64,000 nucleotides of DNA from Mycobacterium sp. IS-3022 (GTDB lineage Bacteria > Actinomycetota > Actinomycetes > Mycobacteriales > Mycobacteriaceae). The notes beneath the pieces are model-generated. The model saw only the letters and a list, made by a program, of their open reading frames with translations, had not been told where the DNA came from and did no database searches. This document shows positions 29,435-38,122 of this stretch, piece after piece. A program made the translations under genes and the position numbers. Positions within the stretch are counted from its first letter, which is position 1, and each line of letters opens with the position of its first letter. The DNA lies in NCBI RefSeq assembly GCF_001500065.1, contig NZ_LQIN01000005.1, forward strand, positions 1-64,000, read 5' to 3'.

Positions 29435-30684
29435 CGTCGCCCCCGCACCGGTCGCCGGCGATGAGGCACGAGTTGCATGGCCTGGTCGAGGGTGTCCTCG
29501 TCGCGCCATGCCACGATGTCGACGCCGACGGTGCCCATGTCTCGATACATGAAAGACCGTTGCAGCGACCACATCCGGGCCACCAGCCCGTCGCACTCGC
29601 CCTCGAACGGAGCGCCCTGCAACACGTCGACCGCGATGACGGTGTGGCCACGCTTGCGGAGATCGATCAGCGCCAGCGCGAACTCGGTGTCGAGCAGCGT
29701 GGAGAACGCGACGACGATGGCGCCCGGCGGAACCGCGGCACGCGGGGCCAGCGTGCCCGAAGTTGTGTCGTATCCGCCGCTGACCCCGAGCATCGCGTCG
29801 AGCACCCGGTAGAACTGCCTGCGGCCGATGTCGGCGCTCAGCCACCGCGGATGCCGGTCCCCGAGTGCGACGACGCCCGCCCGGTCACCACTGCGCAACG
29901 CGCTTTGCACCACCTGCACGGCGCCGCGTGCGGTGCGTTCGGTGGCTTCGGTTGCGGGACCCGCCGGTTGCGCGTAGTTGTCGATGAGCACGACAACGTC
30001 GACGGCGCGATCGGTCAGTCGCTCGGTGACGTGCAGGCTGCCCCGGCGCGCGCTAACGGCCCAGTTGACCGTCCGGAGCTGATCGCCCGGCACATACCGC
30101 CGTACGTCGGCGTACTCCACACCGGGGCCGATGTGCCGGGTCAGGTGGGTGCCGAGGCGGTCGAGCAGTTCCGTGCGGGGCATCGCCGTCGACTGCGGCG
30201 GGGCCATCGGAAACACGTAGACGTCCGCGGCGTCGACCACTGCGGTGCCCTCGAGGAGACCGCCGCGCGCAGAGACGGTCAGTTGCGCGCGCAGCGGATA
30301 CCGGCCCCACCGTTGCGCGGCCGCCACCACGGTCTGCCGGCTTGCGCTCTCCCGCTCGGCGACCTCCAGTGTCATCCCTTCTATCGCAGCGGCTTTCATC
30401 GCCACCGCATCGTTCTCGGCCTCGGCCCACAGCGTGATACGCGCCGGCTCATCTTCGAAGCACCGGTGGATGCCGGGGTCTGCGTGCACGTGCACCTTCG
30501 GCACCGGCCGCTGCCAGCCCACCGAACACAGCACTCCGATCAGCGGCGCGGCGAACACGACGAGTTCCCAGCGCGAGCCGACGACCGCGGCGGCCATCGA
30601 CGCCACCGCGCAGGTCAACAGCGCTCGCGCGAGTGGCGAAGCGCGCCAGTCCAATTCGGCCTCGCTGCAGCGGGTTTCGATCAC
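29431..30684 (-). CDS. DUF58 protein of the MoxR module
   Basis: A 417-residue protein with two N-terminal helices (about 20-60) and a DUF58 domain. The core motif DVRRYVPGDQLRTVNW is typical, followed by a von Willebrand A-like part (VVVLIDNYA) with an incomplete metal site. Such proteins work with MoxR ATPases as a chaperone-like module. GTG at 30684 overlaps the moxR stop (GTGA). Same order as M. tuberculosis Rv3692-Rv3693. Confidence 0.85.
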   Translation of the reverse strand: MIETRCSEAELDWRASPLARALLTCAVASMAAAVVGSRWELVVFAAPLIGVLCSVGWQRPVPKVHVHADPGIHRCFEDEPARITLWAEAENDAVAMKAAAIEGMTLEVAERESASRQTVVAAAQRWGRYPLRAQLTVSARGGLLEGTAVVDAADVYVFPMAPPQSTAMPRTELLDRLGTHLTRHIGPGVEYADVRRYVPGDQLRTVNWAVSARRGSLHVTERLTDRAVDVVVLIDNYAQPAGPATEATERTARGAVQVVQSALRSGDRAGVVALGDRHPRWLSADIGRRQFYRVLDAMLGVSGGYDTTSGTLAPRAAVPPGAIVVAFSTLLDTEFALALIDLRKRGHTVIAVDVLQGAPFEGECDGLVARMWSLQRSFMYRDMGTVGVDIVAWRDEDTLDQAMQLVPHRRRPVRGRR

Positions 30685-31646
30685 GGGTCGGTCCGCGGCA
30701 CTGGCAGCCGTCGCAATAGCTCCTCGACCACGTCGCTGCCACGAACCCGCCGCACCCACATCTCCGGGCGCAGTGTGATACGATGCGCAATCGCCGGTAC
30801 GGCAAGGCTTTTCACATCCTCCGGGACGACGTAGTCCCGCCCGAGCAGTAGTGCGCGGGCGCGGGCCAGCGCAACGAGGTCGAGTTCGGCCCGCGGGCTG
30901 GCACCCACCGCGATCTGCGGGTGCTGGCGGGTGGCGGCGGCCAACGACACAACGTAGCGCAGCACGTCGTCGTGAACGGTGACCTGCTCCACCGATTCGC
31001 GCATCGCGACGAGTTCGTGCGCGTCGACGACCTGCCCGACCGTGGGCTCCGCCGATCCGCGGTCGATGCGGCGACGCAACATCGATGCTTCCTCCTGCTC
31101 GGACAGATATCGCAGTTCGAGCCGGATGGTGAAGCGGTCGAGTTGTGCCTCGGGCAGTGGATAGGTGCCCTCGTACTCGATCGGATTGTCGGTCGCCAGC
31201 ACGATGAACGGCGACGGAAGCTTGTGTGTGGCACCGTCGATGCTCACCTGGCTTTCGGCCATCGCCTCGAGCAGTGCAGCCTGTGTCTTGGGAGGGGTGC
31301 GGTTGATCTCGTCGGCGAGCAACAGGTTCGTGAAGATCGGACCGGGCCGGAATTCGAAGCGACCCGACTGCATGTCGTACACGGTCGAGCCGAGCAGGTC
31401 GGCCGGCAGCAGGTCCGGGGTGAACTGAACGCGCTTGAACTCCAGGCCGAGCGCCGCCGCGAACGATCGGGCGATCAGCGTCTTTCCGAGGCCGGGCAGG
31501 TCCTCGATGAGCACGTGGCCGCCGGCCAGCACGGTGGTGAGGATCAGGGTCAGCGCCCCGCGTTTGCCGACCACGACCCGCCCGATCTCGTCGAGCACGG
31601 TTTCGCAGTTCGCGGTGGTGGTCGCCGCAGGCAGTCCTGCCGTCAT
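30681..31646 (-). CDS. MoxR-type AAA ATPase
   Basis: A 321-residue ATPase. Walker A EDLPGLGKTLIARS, Walker B NLLLADEINRTPPKTQAALLEAMAE, and sensor region NPIEYEGTYPLPEAQLDRF are all present. MoxR proteins remodel or insert cofactors into partner complexes, usually with DUF58/VWA proteins, as found directly downstream. ATG at 31646 overlaps the upstream stop (ATGA). Confidence 0.93.
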   Translation of the reverse strand: MTAGLPAATTTANCETVLDEIGRVVVGKRGALTLILTTVLAGGHVLIEDLPGLGKTLIARSFAAALGLEFKRVQFTPDLLPADLLGSTVYDMQSGRFEFRPGPIFTNLLLADEINRTPPKTQAALLEAMAESQVSIDGATHKLPSPFIVLATDNPIEYEGTYPLPEAQLDRFTIRLELRYLSEQEEASMLRRRIDRGSAEPTVGQVVDAHELVAMRESVEQVTVHDDVLRYVVSLAAATRQHPQIAVGASPRAELDLVALARARALLLGRDYVVPEDVKSLAVPAIAHRITLRPEMWVRRVRGSDVVEELLRRLPVPRTDP

Positions 31647-32128
31647 ACCCGCTCCAACCGTTGCAGGATCTCGTCTAGCGTCGCCCGGCCCGGACCGGGT
31701 TGGTCCGCAACGCTTTTCACGACGTTCTCAGGGTTGACCCACTCCCACAGTTCCGGGCCGAACAGCATCTCACCGGTGGCGTGATAGGCGGTGCGGTTCC
31801 GGTTGCGCCGTTGGCCCGTCGCCAACTCGAACTGCCGGGCGAGCATCGGCCGCAGGTGCCGGTCCCAATCCTTGCGGGTGGCCTCCGCGCGGCTGATCAG
31901 CGTCTCTGTGCGTGACCGCCAGCGGCGCAGCTGCTCCGCAGCATCGTCGGAAGGCGTTGCCTCATAACTGGTCTCGTCCTCCCGTGTGAGCTGCCACCGC
32001 ACGCCGAGCAGCGCCAACGCCAGCGCGCCACCCGAGACAATGAGGATCAGTTGGCGGTCGCGGGTTGCGACAGCGATCAGTTCGGTCCCCGCCACCAACA
32101 GAAATGCCGCTGCGACAAGCTTTCTCAT
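31643..32128 (-). CDS. Two-helix membrane protein of the MoxR operon
   Basis: A 161-residue protein with two hydrophobic helices at about 4-22 and 27-45, then a charged cytosolic domain (about 50-161) with an Arg-rich helix and GPELWEWVNPENVV. No named family recognised; it is in the position of the unnamed gene between MoxR and the DUF4129 protein. ATG at 32128 overlaps the upstream stop. Confidence 0.65.
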   Translation of the reverse strand: MRKLVAAAFLLVAGTELIAVATRDRQLILIVSGGALALALLGVRWQLTREDETSYEATPSDDAAEQLRRWRSRTETLISRAEATRKDWDRHLRPMLARQFELATGQRRNRNRTAYHATGEMLFGPELWEWVNPENVVKSVADQPGPGRATLDEILQRLERV

Positions 32129-33096
32129 GACAGAGCCCCCGCGGTGCGCTGAGGCAGTTCGGCCAGCACCCGGTTCATGACGTGCACGGCGGCGTTGCGA
32201 TGCGACTCACTCATCACATGTGGCGAGAACCGGGCTTCCTCGAACAGATCGACCAGTTCTGTTGCACTGTCGGAGCGCAACGCGCCACTGGCGACCGCTC
32301 GGGCGAGTACTTCGGTGGGGGTGTCGCAGGCTTGGGGTACGGCACCGGGGACTCGGGTGAGCTCGCGTTCCATCGCGGCGTAGCACGCGATGATCGCCTC
32401 TCGTGGTTCGCGGCTGAGATCGCCGATCTCGGCGAGCCCGATCTCGGCGGCCCGGGCAAGCGACGTCGTGGCCGCCGGCCTCGCCGGTTCGTCGACGGCG
32501 TCGAGGACGGCGGTCGGAACAGGGGGGCGAGTCCGCCGTCGGGAGGCGACCGCCATGCTGACGACGATCAGCGCCATCAAGATCAATATCGGCGGGATGA
32601 GGTAACTGATCACATTCGGGCCGGCGGCGTCGTCCTCGGCGGACGGGCGCGGAGCAGCCGGATCAGCAGGAACCCGATCTTCGGGGGCCGATGCGTCCGG
32701 CGGGTCGCTCGGCGGCGGTTCGATCGGCCCCGGATCGGGCAGCCATGACAGCAGCATGATCAGCAGAAGCAACGCGATCACGGCCGCGAGCGCGACGATT
32801 GCGAAGCGCCACGTCGGCCGCTCGGAAGTCCCCCTGCTGCGCGGCAGCTCGCCCATCGGCATGCGGCGTGGTCGTGGGTCCCGCATCCGCACGACGATCG
32901 CGAAACCGATGATCGCCACCGCCGCACAGAGCAACACGACGACGGCGGCCAGCGCCGCCGGATTGTTGCGCTGCGGTTCCGCCCGGTCGACTGTCCGCTC
33001 GACGCCGGGGACGTAGCCGCGCAGCGCCCATGCGGCAAGCACCATGAGCGTGATCACCGCAATCACGCGTCGCGTCGACGTGCCGGAAGCGCCCAT
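32125..33096 (-). CDS. DUF4129 membrane protein, first gene of the MoxR operon
   Basis: A 323-residue protein with three to four helices (about 10-30, 45-65, 100-120, 175-200), a Pro/Asp-rich outer loop, and a C-terminal DUF4129 domain (about 230-320: IIACYAAMERELTRV, PTEVLARAV, LVDLFEEARFSPH). DUF4129 proteins accompany MoxR modules. Starts at 33171 and 33135 exist, but ATG at 33096 avoids overlap with the divergent methyltransferase gene and begins just before the first helix. Confidence 0.8.
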   Translation of the reverse strand: MGASGTSTRRVIAVITLMVLAAWALRGYVPGVERTVDRAEPQRNNPAALAAVVVLLCAAVAIIGFAIVVRMRDPRPRRMPMGELPRSRGTSERPTWRFAIVALAAVIALLLLIMLLSWLPDPGPIEPPPSDPPDASAPEDRVPADPAAPRPSAEDDAAGPNVISYLIPPILILMALIVVSMAVASRRRTRPPVPTAVLDAVDEPARPAATTSLARAAEIGLAEIGDLSREPREAIIACYAAMERELTRVPGAVPQACDTPTEVLARAVASGALRSDSATELVDLFEEARFSPHVMSESHRNAAVHVMNRVLAELPQRTAGALS

Positions 33097-33150
33097 GGCC
33101 CTGTCGCCATCCTGGCACGGAAGGGTATCGGCCATTTCAGTTCGGCCCGA

Positions 33151-33156
33151 TACGTT
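33151..33156 (+). promoter_or_regulatory. -10 box (TACGTT), leaderless promoter
   Basis: TANNNT ends 7 nt before the ATG at 33164; no ribosome site in the gap. Confidence 0.5.
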
Positions 33157-33163
33157 GGACGTC

Positions 33164-33829
33164 ATGGGCATTTCACTGCACGACCCCGAAGTCGCCTCGA
33201 CGCTCGACCGGATGTACGCCGAAGCCGGTGACCAGATGGCGGCCCTGCGCGACCGGGGCGCCGACTTCGCCCGCCTGTCGGAGGCAAGCCCGCAGGAGCG
33301 CGCCGATGCGCTCAGCGACTTCTACCTGCCGGTCACCCCTGAGGCGGGTCGCCTGCTATATGCGCTGGTGCGAGCGAGCAGACCCGCGACCGTCGTCGAG
33401 TTCGGGATGTCGCTGGGGATCTCGGCCATCCACTTGGCCGCCGCCGTACGGGACAACGGCAGCGGTCGCGTCGTCACCACTGAGCTGAGCGAGACCAAGG
33501 TCGCCGCCGCGACGCAGACCTTCGCCGACATCGGGCTCGACGATGTCATCACGGTGCTGGCCGGTGACGCGCTCGCCACCCTCCAGACGCTGGAGGGCCC
33601 AGTCGATTTCGTCCTGCTCGACGGCTGGAAGGAGCTCTACCTACCGGTACTCGAGCTGCTGGCACCCCGACTGTCGCCGGGCGCACTCGTCGTAGCCGAC
33701 AACACGTCGATGGCCGACCTCGCGCCGTACCTCGAGCACGTCCGCGACCCCCGCAACGGCTATGTCAGCGTCCCGTTCCCCGCGAGGGAGAGCGACAGCA
33801 TGGAAATCAGCTGTCGCGCAGTCACTTGA
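33164..33829 (+). CDS. SAM-dependent O-methyltransferase
   Basis: A 221-residue class I methyltransferase of the caffeoyl-CoA/catechol O-methyltransferase type. The SAM motif VVEFGMSLGISAIHLA (about 77-92), the acidic TTELSETKV and the metal/substrate segment VLLDGWKELYLP are seen, followed by VADNTSM. Known members methylate small phenols; the substrate here is unknown. The C-terminus overlaps the opposing coiled-coil gene by 8 bp. Confidence 0.85.
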   Translation: MGISLHDPEVASTLDRMYAEAGDQMAALRDRGADFARLSEASPQERADALSDFYLPVTPEAGRLLYALVRASRPATVVEFGMSLGISAIHLAAAVRDNGSGRVVTTELSETKVAAATQTFADIGLDDVITVLAGDALATLQTLEGPVDFVLLDGWKELYLPVLELLAPRLSPGALVVADNTSMADLAPYLEHVRDPRNGYVSVPFPARESDSMEISCRAVT

Positions 33830-34649
33830 GGCGCCGCAGTCGGGTCTTGGCCTCCTTCACCACGGCGGCGGCGTCGCGGCTGGCCTGCTTGGCCTTGTCG
33901 TAGGCCTCCTCGGCGCCGGTCAGGGCGCGTTCGGCTTCCTGCAACCGCCGCTTCGCATCCTGGTGTCGCAGGCGCGCGGCCGCCAGATCCGATTGCAGCT
34001 CGGACAGCGCATCGTCGGCCTCGGCCTTGGCGTGCTCGGCGGCGGCCAGCGCGGCGCGCGCCTGTTGCCGTTCCCGGCGGGCCGCCGCATCTTTGTCGTC
34101 GCGTGGCTCATCCTTCGCCGCCGGTTCTGGTTCGGGTTTGCGCTCCGGTTTACGTCTGGCCGTCGGACTGACAACGATTGCGGTGTCGCCGAACTCGCCG
34201 AAGCCGGACCACTCCTCGGCCTTGGTCAATCGGCCCAGCCGGTCGGCGACGTCCGGGTCGGCGACCGCGGCCTGCAGCGTGCCGGTGACGTCGTCCCGTA
34301 ACGCCCCGGCCGGGCTCTTGAGCTCGGCCTCCTCGAACGCGGTGCGAATCAGGTCGTTGACCAGCCGGCGCTGCTCGGCGGACAGCTCGCGGATACGTTC
34401 GCCGTCCATCGCGGCGTGGGCGTCGCGCAGCCGCTCGCCAAGATCTTTCAGGCGCCGCTTGACGTCCTCGTCGCCGAGAGCCAGCCGGTTGACCACCCAG
34501 GCCGCGGTCGTCGGCTTGCGCGCGGCCGAAATCCGCTTGGCCGCATCGGTGTCGCCCCGCTTCTTCGCCTCACCGGCGAGCTTGGTGCGCAACGCGGTGA
34601 AGTCCTCGGGCTTCGCGGTGTACAGCTCGTCGAGCGCATCGTCGGCCAT
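33822..34649 (-). CDS. Ala/Glu-rich coiled-coil protein
   Basis: A 275-residue cytosolic protein. The N-terminal 150 residues are helical (LYTAKPEDFTALRTKLAGEAKKRGD, KPTTAAWVVNRLA). A Lys/Pro/Glu-rich linker (KPERKPEPEPAAKDEP) precedes a long coiled coil of about 190-270 (ERQQARAALAAAEHAKAEAD...). No enzyme motif. It lies 10 bp downstream of the rhomboid gene in the same direction and is probably co-transcribed. Confidence 0.65.
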   Translation of the reverse strand: MADDALDELYTAKPEDFTALRTKLAGEAKKRGDTDAAKRISAARKPTTAAWVVNRLALGDEDVKRRLKDLGERLRDAHAAMDGERIRELSAEQRRLVNDLIRTAFEEAELKSPAGALRDDVTGTLQAAVADPDVADRLGRLTKAEEWSGFGEFGDTAIVVSPTARRKPERKPEPEPAAKDEPRDDKDAAARRERQQARAALAAAEHAKAEADDALSELQSDLAAARLRHQDAKRRLQEAERALTGAEEAYDKAKQASRDAAAVVKEAKTRLRRLK

Positions 34650-34659
34650 CGGCTCATCC

Positions 34660-35508
34660 TCAGGCCATGCCGAACGGTGCCAGCAGAACGGCCGTGCGCC
34701 ACCACACCAGCAGGGCGAACACCACCAGTGTGGCCGCGGTGGCTCCGGCCTGAACCAGGTTGCGGGAGCCGCGCGGAGCGTAGGCGTACGCCGTCGCGAT
34801 CACCGCGCCGGTGACCAGCCCGCCGATGTGGCCCTGCCAGCTGATGTTCTGCGAGCTGACCAGCGGTATGACGAACGTGAATGCCAGGTTGATCGCGATG
34901 AGCGCGACCACCCACCGCACATCCATGTTCAGCCGTTTGCCGACGACGAACACCGCGCCGAACAACCCGAACACCGCGCCCGACGCCCCCGCGGTCTGCG
35001 CGACCGGCGACGACAGCAGGTACACCAGCACCGAGCCGCCCAGCGCGCTGAGCAGGTAGAGACTCGAGTACCGCAGCCGGCCCAGCGCCGCCTCCAGCGG
35101 CGGGCCCACCACGTACAGGGCCCACATGTTGAACAGGATGTGCGCCGGACCGTAGTGCAGGAACGCCGACGTCACCATGCGGTACAGCTCGCCGTCGGCC
35201 ACTGCGTACGACTGAAGCACCAACTCGCGCTGCAGGCCCGGAACCAGGATCTGCAGCGCGAACATCACCACGTTCACGCCGATCAGCACGTAGGTGACCG
35301 TCGGCTTGCCGGTCGGCACCCCACCGAACTGGGTGCGCACTTGGCGGACCTGTCTTGCGCCCGAGTTCACGCAGTCCACGCACTGATGGCCGACCGCCGC
35401 GTCGCGCATGCATTCCGCACAGATGTAGCGGTTACACCGGGCGCAGCGGACATACGTCACCCGGTCGGGGTGCCAGTAGCACGTCGGCGTCACGGGCGGG
35501 GTCGACAT
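34660..35508 (-). CDS. Rhomboid-family membrane protein with N-terminal zinc finger (Rv0110-like)
   Basis: A 282-residue intramembrane serine protease candidate. The N-terminal 50 residues form a B-box-like zinc cluster (CYWHPDR, VRCARCNRYICAECMRD, HQCVDC). Six or so helices follow. Catalytic Ser is in GASGAVFGLFGA and His in WQGHIGGLVTG, both intact. M. tuberculosis Rv0110 has the same plan. ATG at 35508 is chosen over 35565 because the zinc finger begins at once and AAGGTGG precedes it. Confidence 0.88.
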   Translation of the reverse strand: MSTPPVTPTCYWHPDRVTYVRCARCNRYICAECMRDAAVGHQCVDCVNSGARQVRQVRTQFGGVPTGKPTVTYVLIGVNVVMFALQILVPGLQRELVLQSYAVADGELYRMVTSAFLHYGPAHILFNMWALYVVGPPLEAALGRLRYSSLYLLSALGGSVLVYLLSSPVAQTAGASGAVFGLFGAVFVVGKRLNMDVRWVVALIAINLAFTFVIPLVSSQNISWQGHIGGLVTGAVIATAYAYAPRGSRNLVQAGATAATLVVFALLVWWRTAVLLAPFGMA

Positions 35509-35835
35509 GGACACCACCTTAGGTTCAGCCCCACAGAACCATCTGGATAGCAAGCTCGATGACAAGTGCCGATAACAATTCGGTCACCATCTGCATCACG
35601 ATCAATTAAGGGCGGTCGGCGAATTCTGAGAGTTTTCAAGATCTGCGCGTCACTCTGCCCGCGCGCTTATCGAATTCGACCGGAATTGCGGCGCAGATCA
35701 CCGCGTTCCGGTGTAACGCCTGCTGGTGAGCAGTTTTCGGGCCCCGCGGCCACGTTTGCATCCGTTTGCCTTGGGTACCTTGGATTTCGCGGACGGGGGA
35801 TCCGCGACCATCCCAATTCGAAGGAAAGAAACGCT
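35509..35835. other. A+T-richer intergenic region, divergent promoters
   Basis: 327 bp without a coding-like frame. Lower G+C than the surroundings. It contains TACCTT (35776-35781) as a possible -10 for the haemophore-like gene, and AAGGAAAG just before its ATG. A half match to an iron box near 35518 is too weak to call. Confidence 0.4.
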
Positions 35836-36234
35836 ATGAAAATCCGTGGAATCGCCGCGCGTCGGCGAATCGCAGGCGCCTGTGCTGCCAGCCTGCTAGG
35901 GGGTCTGGCCGCAGCAACCATCGCCGCACCGTCGGCGGCGGCCGCGCCGGACTGCAGCGCCAGCGCCGTGTCCGGCACCGTCAGTTCGGTGACCGGTTCG
36001 GCCCGGTCCTATCTGGACAGCCATCCGGGTGCCAACCAGGCCGTGACCACCGCGTTCAGCCAGCCTCGTGCTGAGGCGGCGGCCACGCTTCGCGGCTACT
36101 TCACCGCGAACCCGCAGGAGTACTACGACCTGCGCGGCATCCTCGCGCCGATCGGTGACGTGCAGCGCACGTGCAACATCCAGGCGCTGCCGCCGGACTT
36201 GGCATCGGCCTATGACGAGTTCATGGCCGGCTGA
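35836..36234 (+). CDS. Secreted haemophore-like protein
   Basis: A 132-residue exported protein. Signal peptide with RRR, hydrophobic core and AAAAA-PDC cleavage region at about 36. The mature part (about 95 residues) has two Cys (PDCSAS and RTCNIQ) near each end and the layout SYLDSHPGANQAVTTAF ... YFTANPQEYYDLRGILAPI, as in the Rv0203-type mycobacterial haem-binding family. Haem binding is known for the family; which side chain binds iron here I cannot say. A strong terminator follows at 36271. Confidence 0.8.
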   Translation: MKIRGIAARRRIAGACAASLLGGLAAATIAAPSAAAAPDCSASAVSGTVSSVTGSARSYLDSHPGANQAVTTAFSQPRAEAAATLRGYFTANPQEYYDLRGILAPIGDVQRTCNIQALPPDLASAYDEFMAG

Positions 36235-36270
36235 TTCCGGGTCGAGACCGGTTGAATCCGTCTGAAGAGA

Positions 36271-36307
36271 CCCGCCGCCGCAGCTCGCGCTGTGGCGGCG
36301 GGTTTTT
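36271..36307 (+). terminator. Intrinsic terminator after the haemophore-like gene
   Basis: A 13-bp stem (36271-36283 pairing with 36290-36302, one G:T) closes a 6-nt loop and is followed by TTTTT (36303-36307). It is the only canonical hairpin-plus-T-run noticed in the window. Confidence 0.85.
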
Positions 36308-36344
36308 GATTGCCATCGACAACTTGCGCTTAGACTGGCTCCCT

Positions 36345-36842
36345 ATGAAGCTGACGCGACCCGCAACCGTCGCCGCGACGGTGCTTCTCGCCCTGGGTGG
36401 GGCGGGTGCCGCGCAGGCCCAGCCGGATGAACCTCACCACCCGGATCCGGCCGCCCCGGGGCCCTCTGCCGCGCCCGGGCCGCCGCCGGCACCGGGACCG
36501 GGACCGGCACCGCAAGCTGCGCCCGCGACGCGCATCGACCGCGACGGCACCTACAAGGTCGGCACCGACATCCTGCCGGGTACCTACTCGACGGCTGGTC
36601 CGATCGCCGAGGGCGCCTGCTACTGGAAGCGCGTCAACAACGACGAGATGCCGGACAACGCGCTCACCAAGAAGCCTCAGGTGGTACGCATCGAGGCGAC
36701 CGACACGGCGTTCACCACAAGCGACTGCCAGCCGTGGCAGCAGACCAACGCGGCACCCCCGCCGCAGGCCGCGCCCAGCGACCTGCTCGGACAACTCGGC
36801 GCCTTCATCGGCAAGGGAATCCTGAACGGCGGCCCCGGCTAG
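36345..36842 (+). CDS. Secreted Pro-rich protein
   Basis: A 165-residue exported protein with signal peptide (MKLTRPATVAATVLLALGG...AQA-QP), a Pro/Ala/Gly linker (about 26-60), and a compact C-terminal domain (about 62-130) reading DGTYKVGTDILPGTYSTAG ... CYWKRVN, with two Cys (ACYW and SDCQPW) probably bridged. The repeated 'G-T-Y-x-V-G-T-D-I-x-P-G-T-Y' pattern occurs in many actinobacterial secreted proteins of unknown role. ATG at 36345 gives a normal signal peptide; upstream frame is terminator DNA. Confidence 0.75.
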   Translation: MKLTRPATVAATVLLALGGAGAAQAQPDEPHHPDPAAPGPSAAPGPPPAPGPGPAPQAAPATRIDRDGTYKVGTDILPGTYSTAGPIAEGACYWKRVNNDEMPDNALTKKPQVVRIEATDTAFTTSDCQPWQQTNAAPPPQAAPSDLLGQLGAFIGKGILNGGPG

Positions 36843-36845
36843 CCT
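36840..36845 (+). promoter_or_regulatory. -10 box (TAGCCT), leaderless promoter
   Basis: TANNNT overlaps the stop codon of the preceding gene and ends 6 nt before the GTG at 36852. Confidence 0.45.
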
Positions 36846-36851
36846 GGCGGC

Positions 36852-38096
36852 GTGGCTGATCTTCGCGCCGAGGGCCGGATCCGCGTGCCCGCCGATCTCG
36901 ACGCAGTGACCGCGGTCGGCGACGAGGACCATTCCGGGGTCGACGCCGCCTCGATCGAGCGCATCTGGGACGCCGCCCGGCACTGGTATCGAGCCGGTAT
37001 GCAGCCAGCGATCCAGTTGTGCCTACGCCGCAACGGCAGAGTCGTGCTGAACCGGGCGATCGGGCACGGTTGGGGCAACGGTCCCGCCGATCCGCCCGAC
37101 GCGGAGAAGGTGCCCGTCACGACCGAAACACCGTTCTGCGCGTACTCGGCGGCCAAGGCGATCACGTCGACGGTGGTGCACATGCTCGTCGAGCGCGGGT
37201 GCTTCTCGCTCGACGACCGCGTCTGCGAGTATCTGCCCAGCTACACCAGCCACGGCAAGCACCGCACCACGATCCGGCATGTGATGACCCACAGCGCGGG
37301 GATACCGATCCACACCGGCCCGCGTCCAGACCTGCGCCGCATGGACGACAGCGAGTACACCCGCGAGAAGCTGGGCGAACTCAAACCGCTGTATCGACCC
37401 GGCCTCGTGCACATCTACCACGGGTTGACCTGGGGTCCGCTGATCCGCGAGATCGTCGGCGCCGCAGCGGGTCGCAACATCCGAGATGTCCTGGCCTCCG
37501 AGATCCTCGAGCCGCTCGGATTCCGGTGGACCAATTATGGTGTTGCGGCACAAGATGTTCCGCTGGTCGCGCCGAGCCACGCGACCGGCAAGGAGCTCCC
37601 CCAACCGGCCGCCACCGTGTTCCGGTTGGCGGTCGGCGGCTCGCTGTACAAGATCATCCCGTTTTCCAACAGCCCGCAGTACCTCACCAGCGTGCTGCCG
37701 TCGTCGAACACCGTGTCCACCGCTTTCGAGCTGTCGCGCTTCGCCGAATTGTTGCGTCGCGGCGGCGAACTCGACGGTGTGAGGGTCTTGGCACCCGAGA
37801 CACTGCGAGCGGCGACCGCCGAATGCCGAAGGCTACGGCCGGATGTCGCGGTCGGGTTGGCGCCGCTGCGCTGGGGCACCGGCTACATGCTGGGGTCCAA
37901 GCGGTTCGGGCCGTTCGGGCGCAATGCACCCTCGGCGTTCGGGCACACCGGCCTGACGAACATCGCCGTGTGGGCCGACCCGCAACGCGGGCTCGCCGCG
38001 GGTTTGATCAGCAGCGGCAAGCCAGGACCACATCGCGAGGCCAACCGGTACACCGCGCTGCTGGACTGCATCACCTCGGAGCTCCAGCCGAACTGA
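36852..38096 (+). CDS. Beta-lactamase-fold serine hydrolase
   Basis: A 414-residue protein of the class C beta-lactamase/esterase EstB family. Catalytic motif SAAK (CAYSAAKAITS, about residue 100) and the Tyr of YHGLTWG are present; a late HTG (FGHTGLTN) replaces the KTG box, as in esterase-type members. No signal peptide, so it is cytosolic. Members hydrolyse esters or lactones; the substrate is unknown. GTG start. It ends 26 bp from the opposing oxidoreductase. Confidence 0.85.
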   Translation: MADLRAEGRIRVPADLDAVTAVGDEDHSGVDAASIERIWDAARHWYRAGMQPAIQLCLRRNGRVVLNRAIGHGWGNGPADPPDAEKVPVTTETPFCAYSAAKAITSTVVHMLVERGCFSLDDRVCEYLPSYTSHGKHRTTIRHVMTHSAGIPIHTGPRPDLRRMDDSEYTREKLGELKPLYRPGLVHIYHGLTWGPLIREIVGAAAGRNIRDVLASEILEPLGFRWTNYGVAAQDVPLVAPSHATGKELPQPAATVFRLAVGGSLYKIIPFSNSPQYLTSVLPSSNTVSTAFELSRFAELLRRGGELDGVRVLAPETLRAATAECRRLRPDVAVGLAPLRWGTGYMLGSKRFGPFGRNAPSAFGHTGLTNIAVWADPQRGLAAGLISSGKPGPHREANRYTALLDCITSELQPN

Positions 38097-38122
38097 CGCC
38101 CTGCCAGAGCTCCTGCGGCGCT

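Noticed and set aside
35514-35535. Possible IdeR iron box before the rhomboid gene
   Set aside because: Only the left half (TTAGGTT) fits; the right half does not, about 11 of 19 positions by eye.
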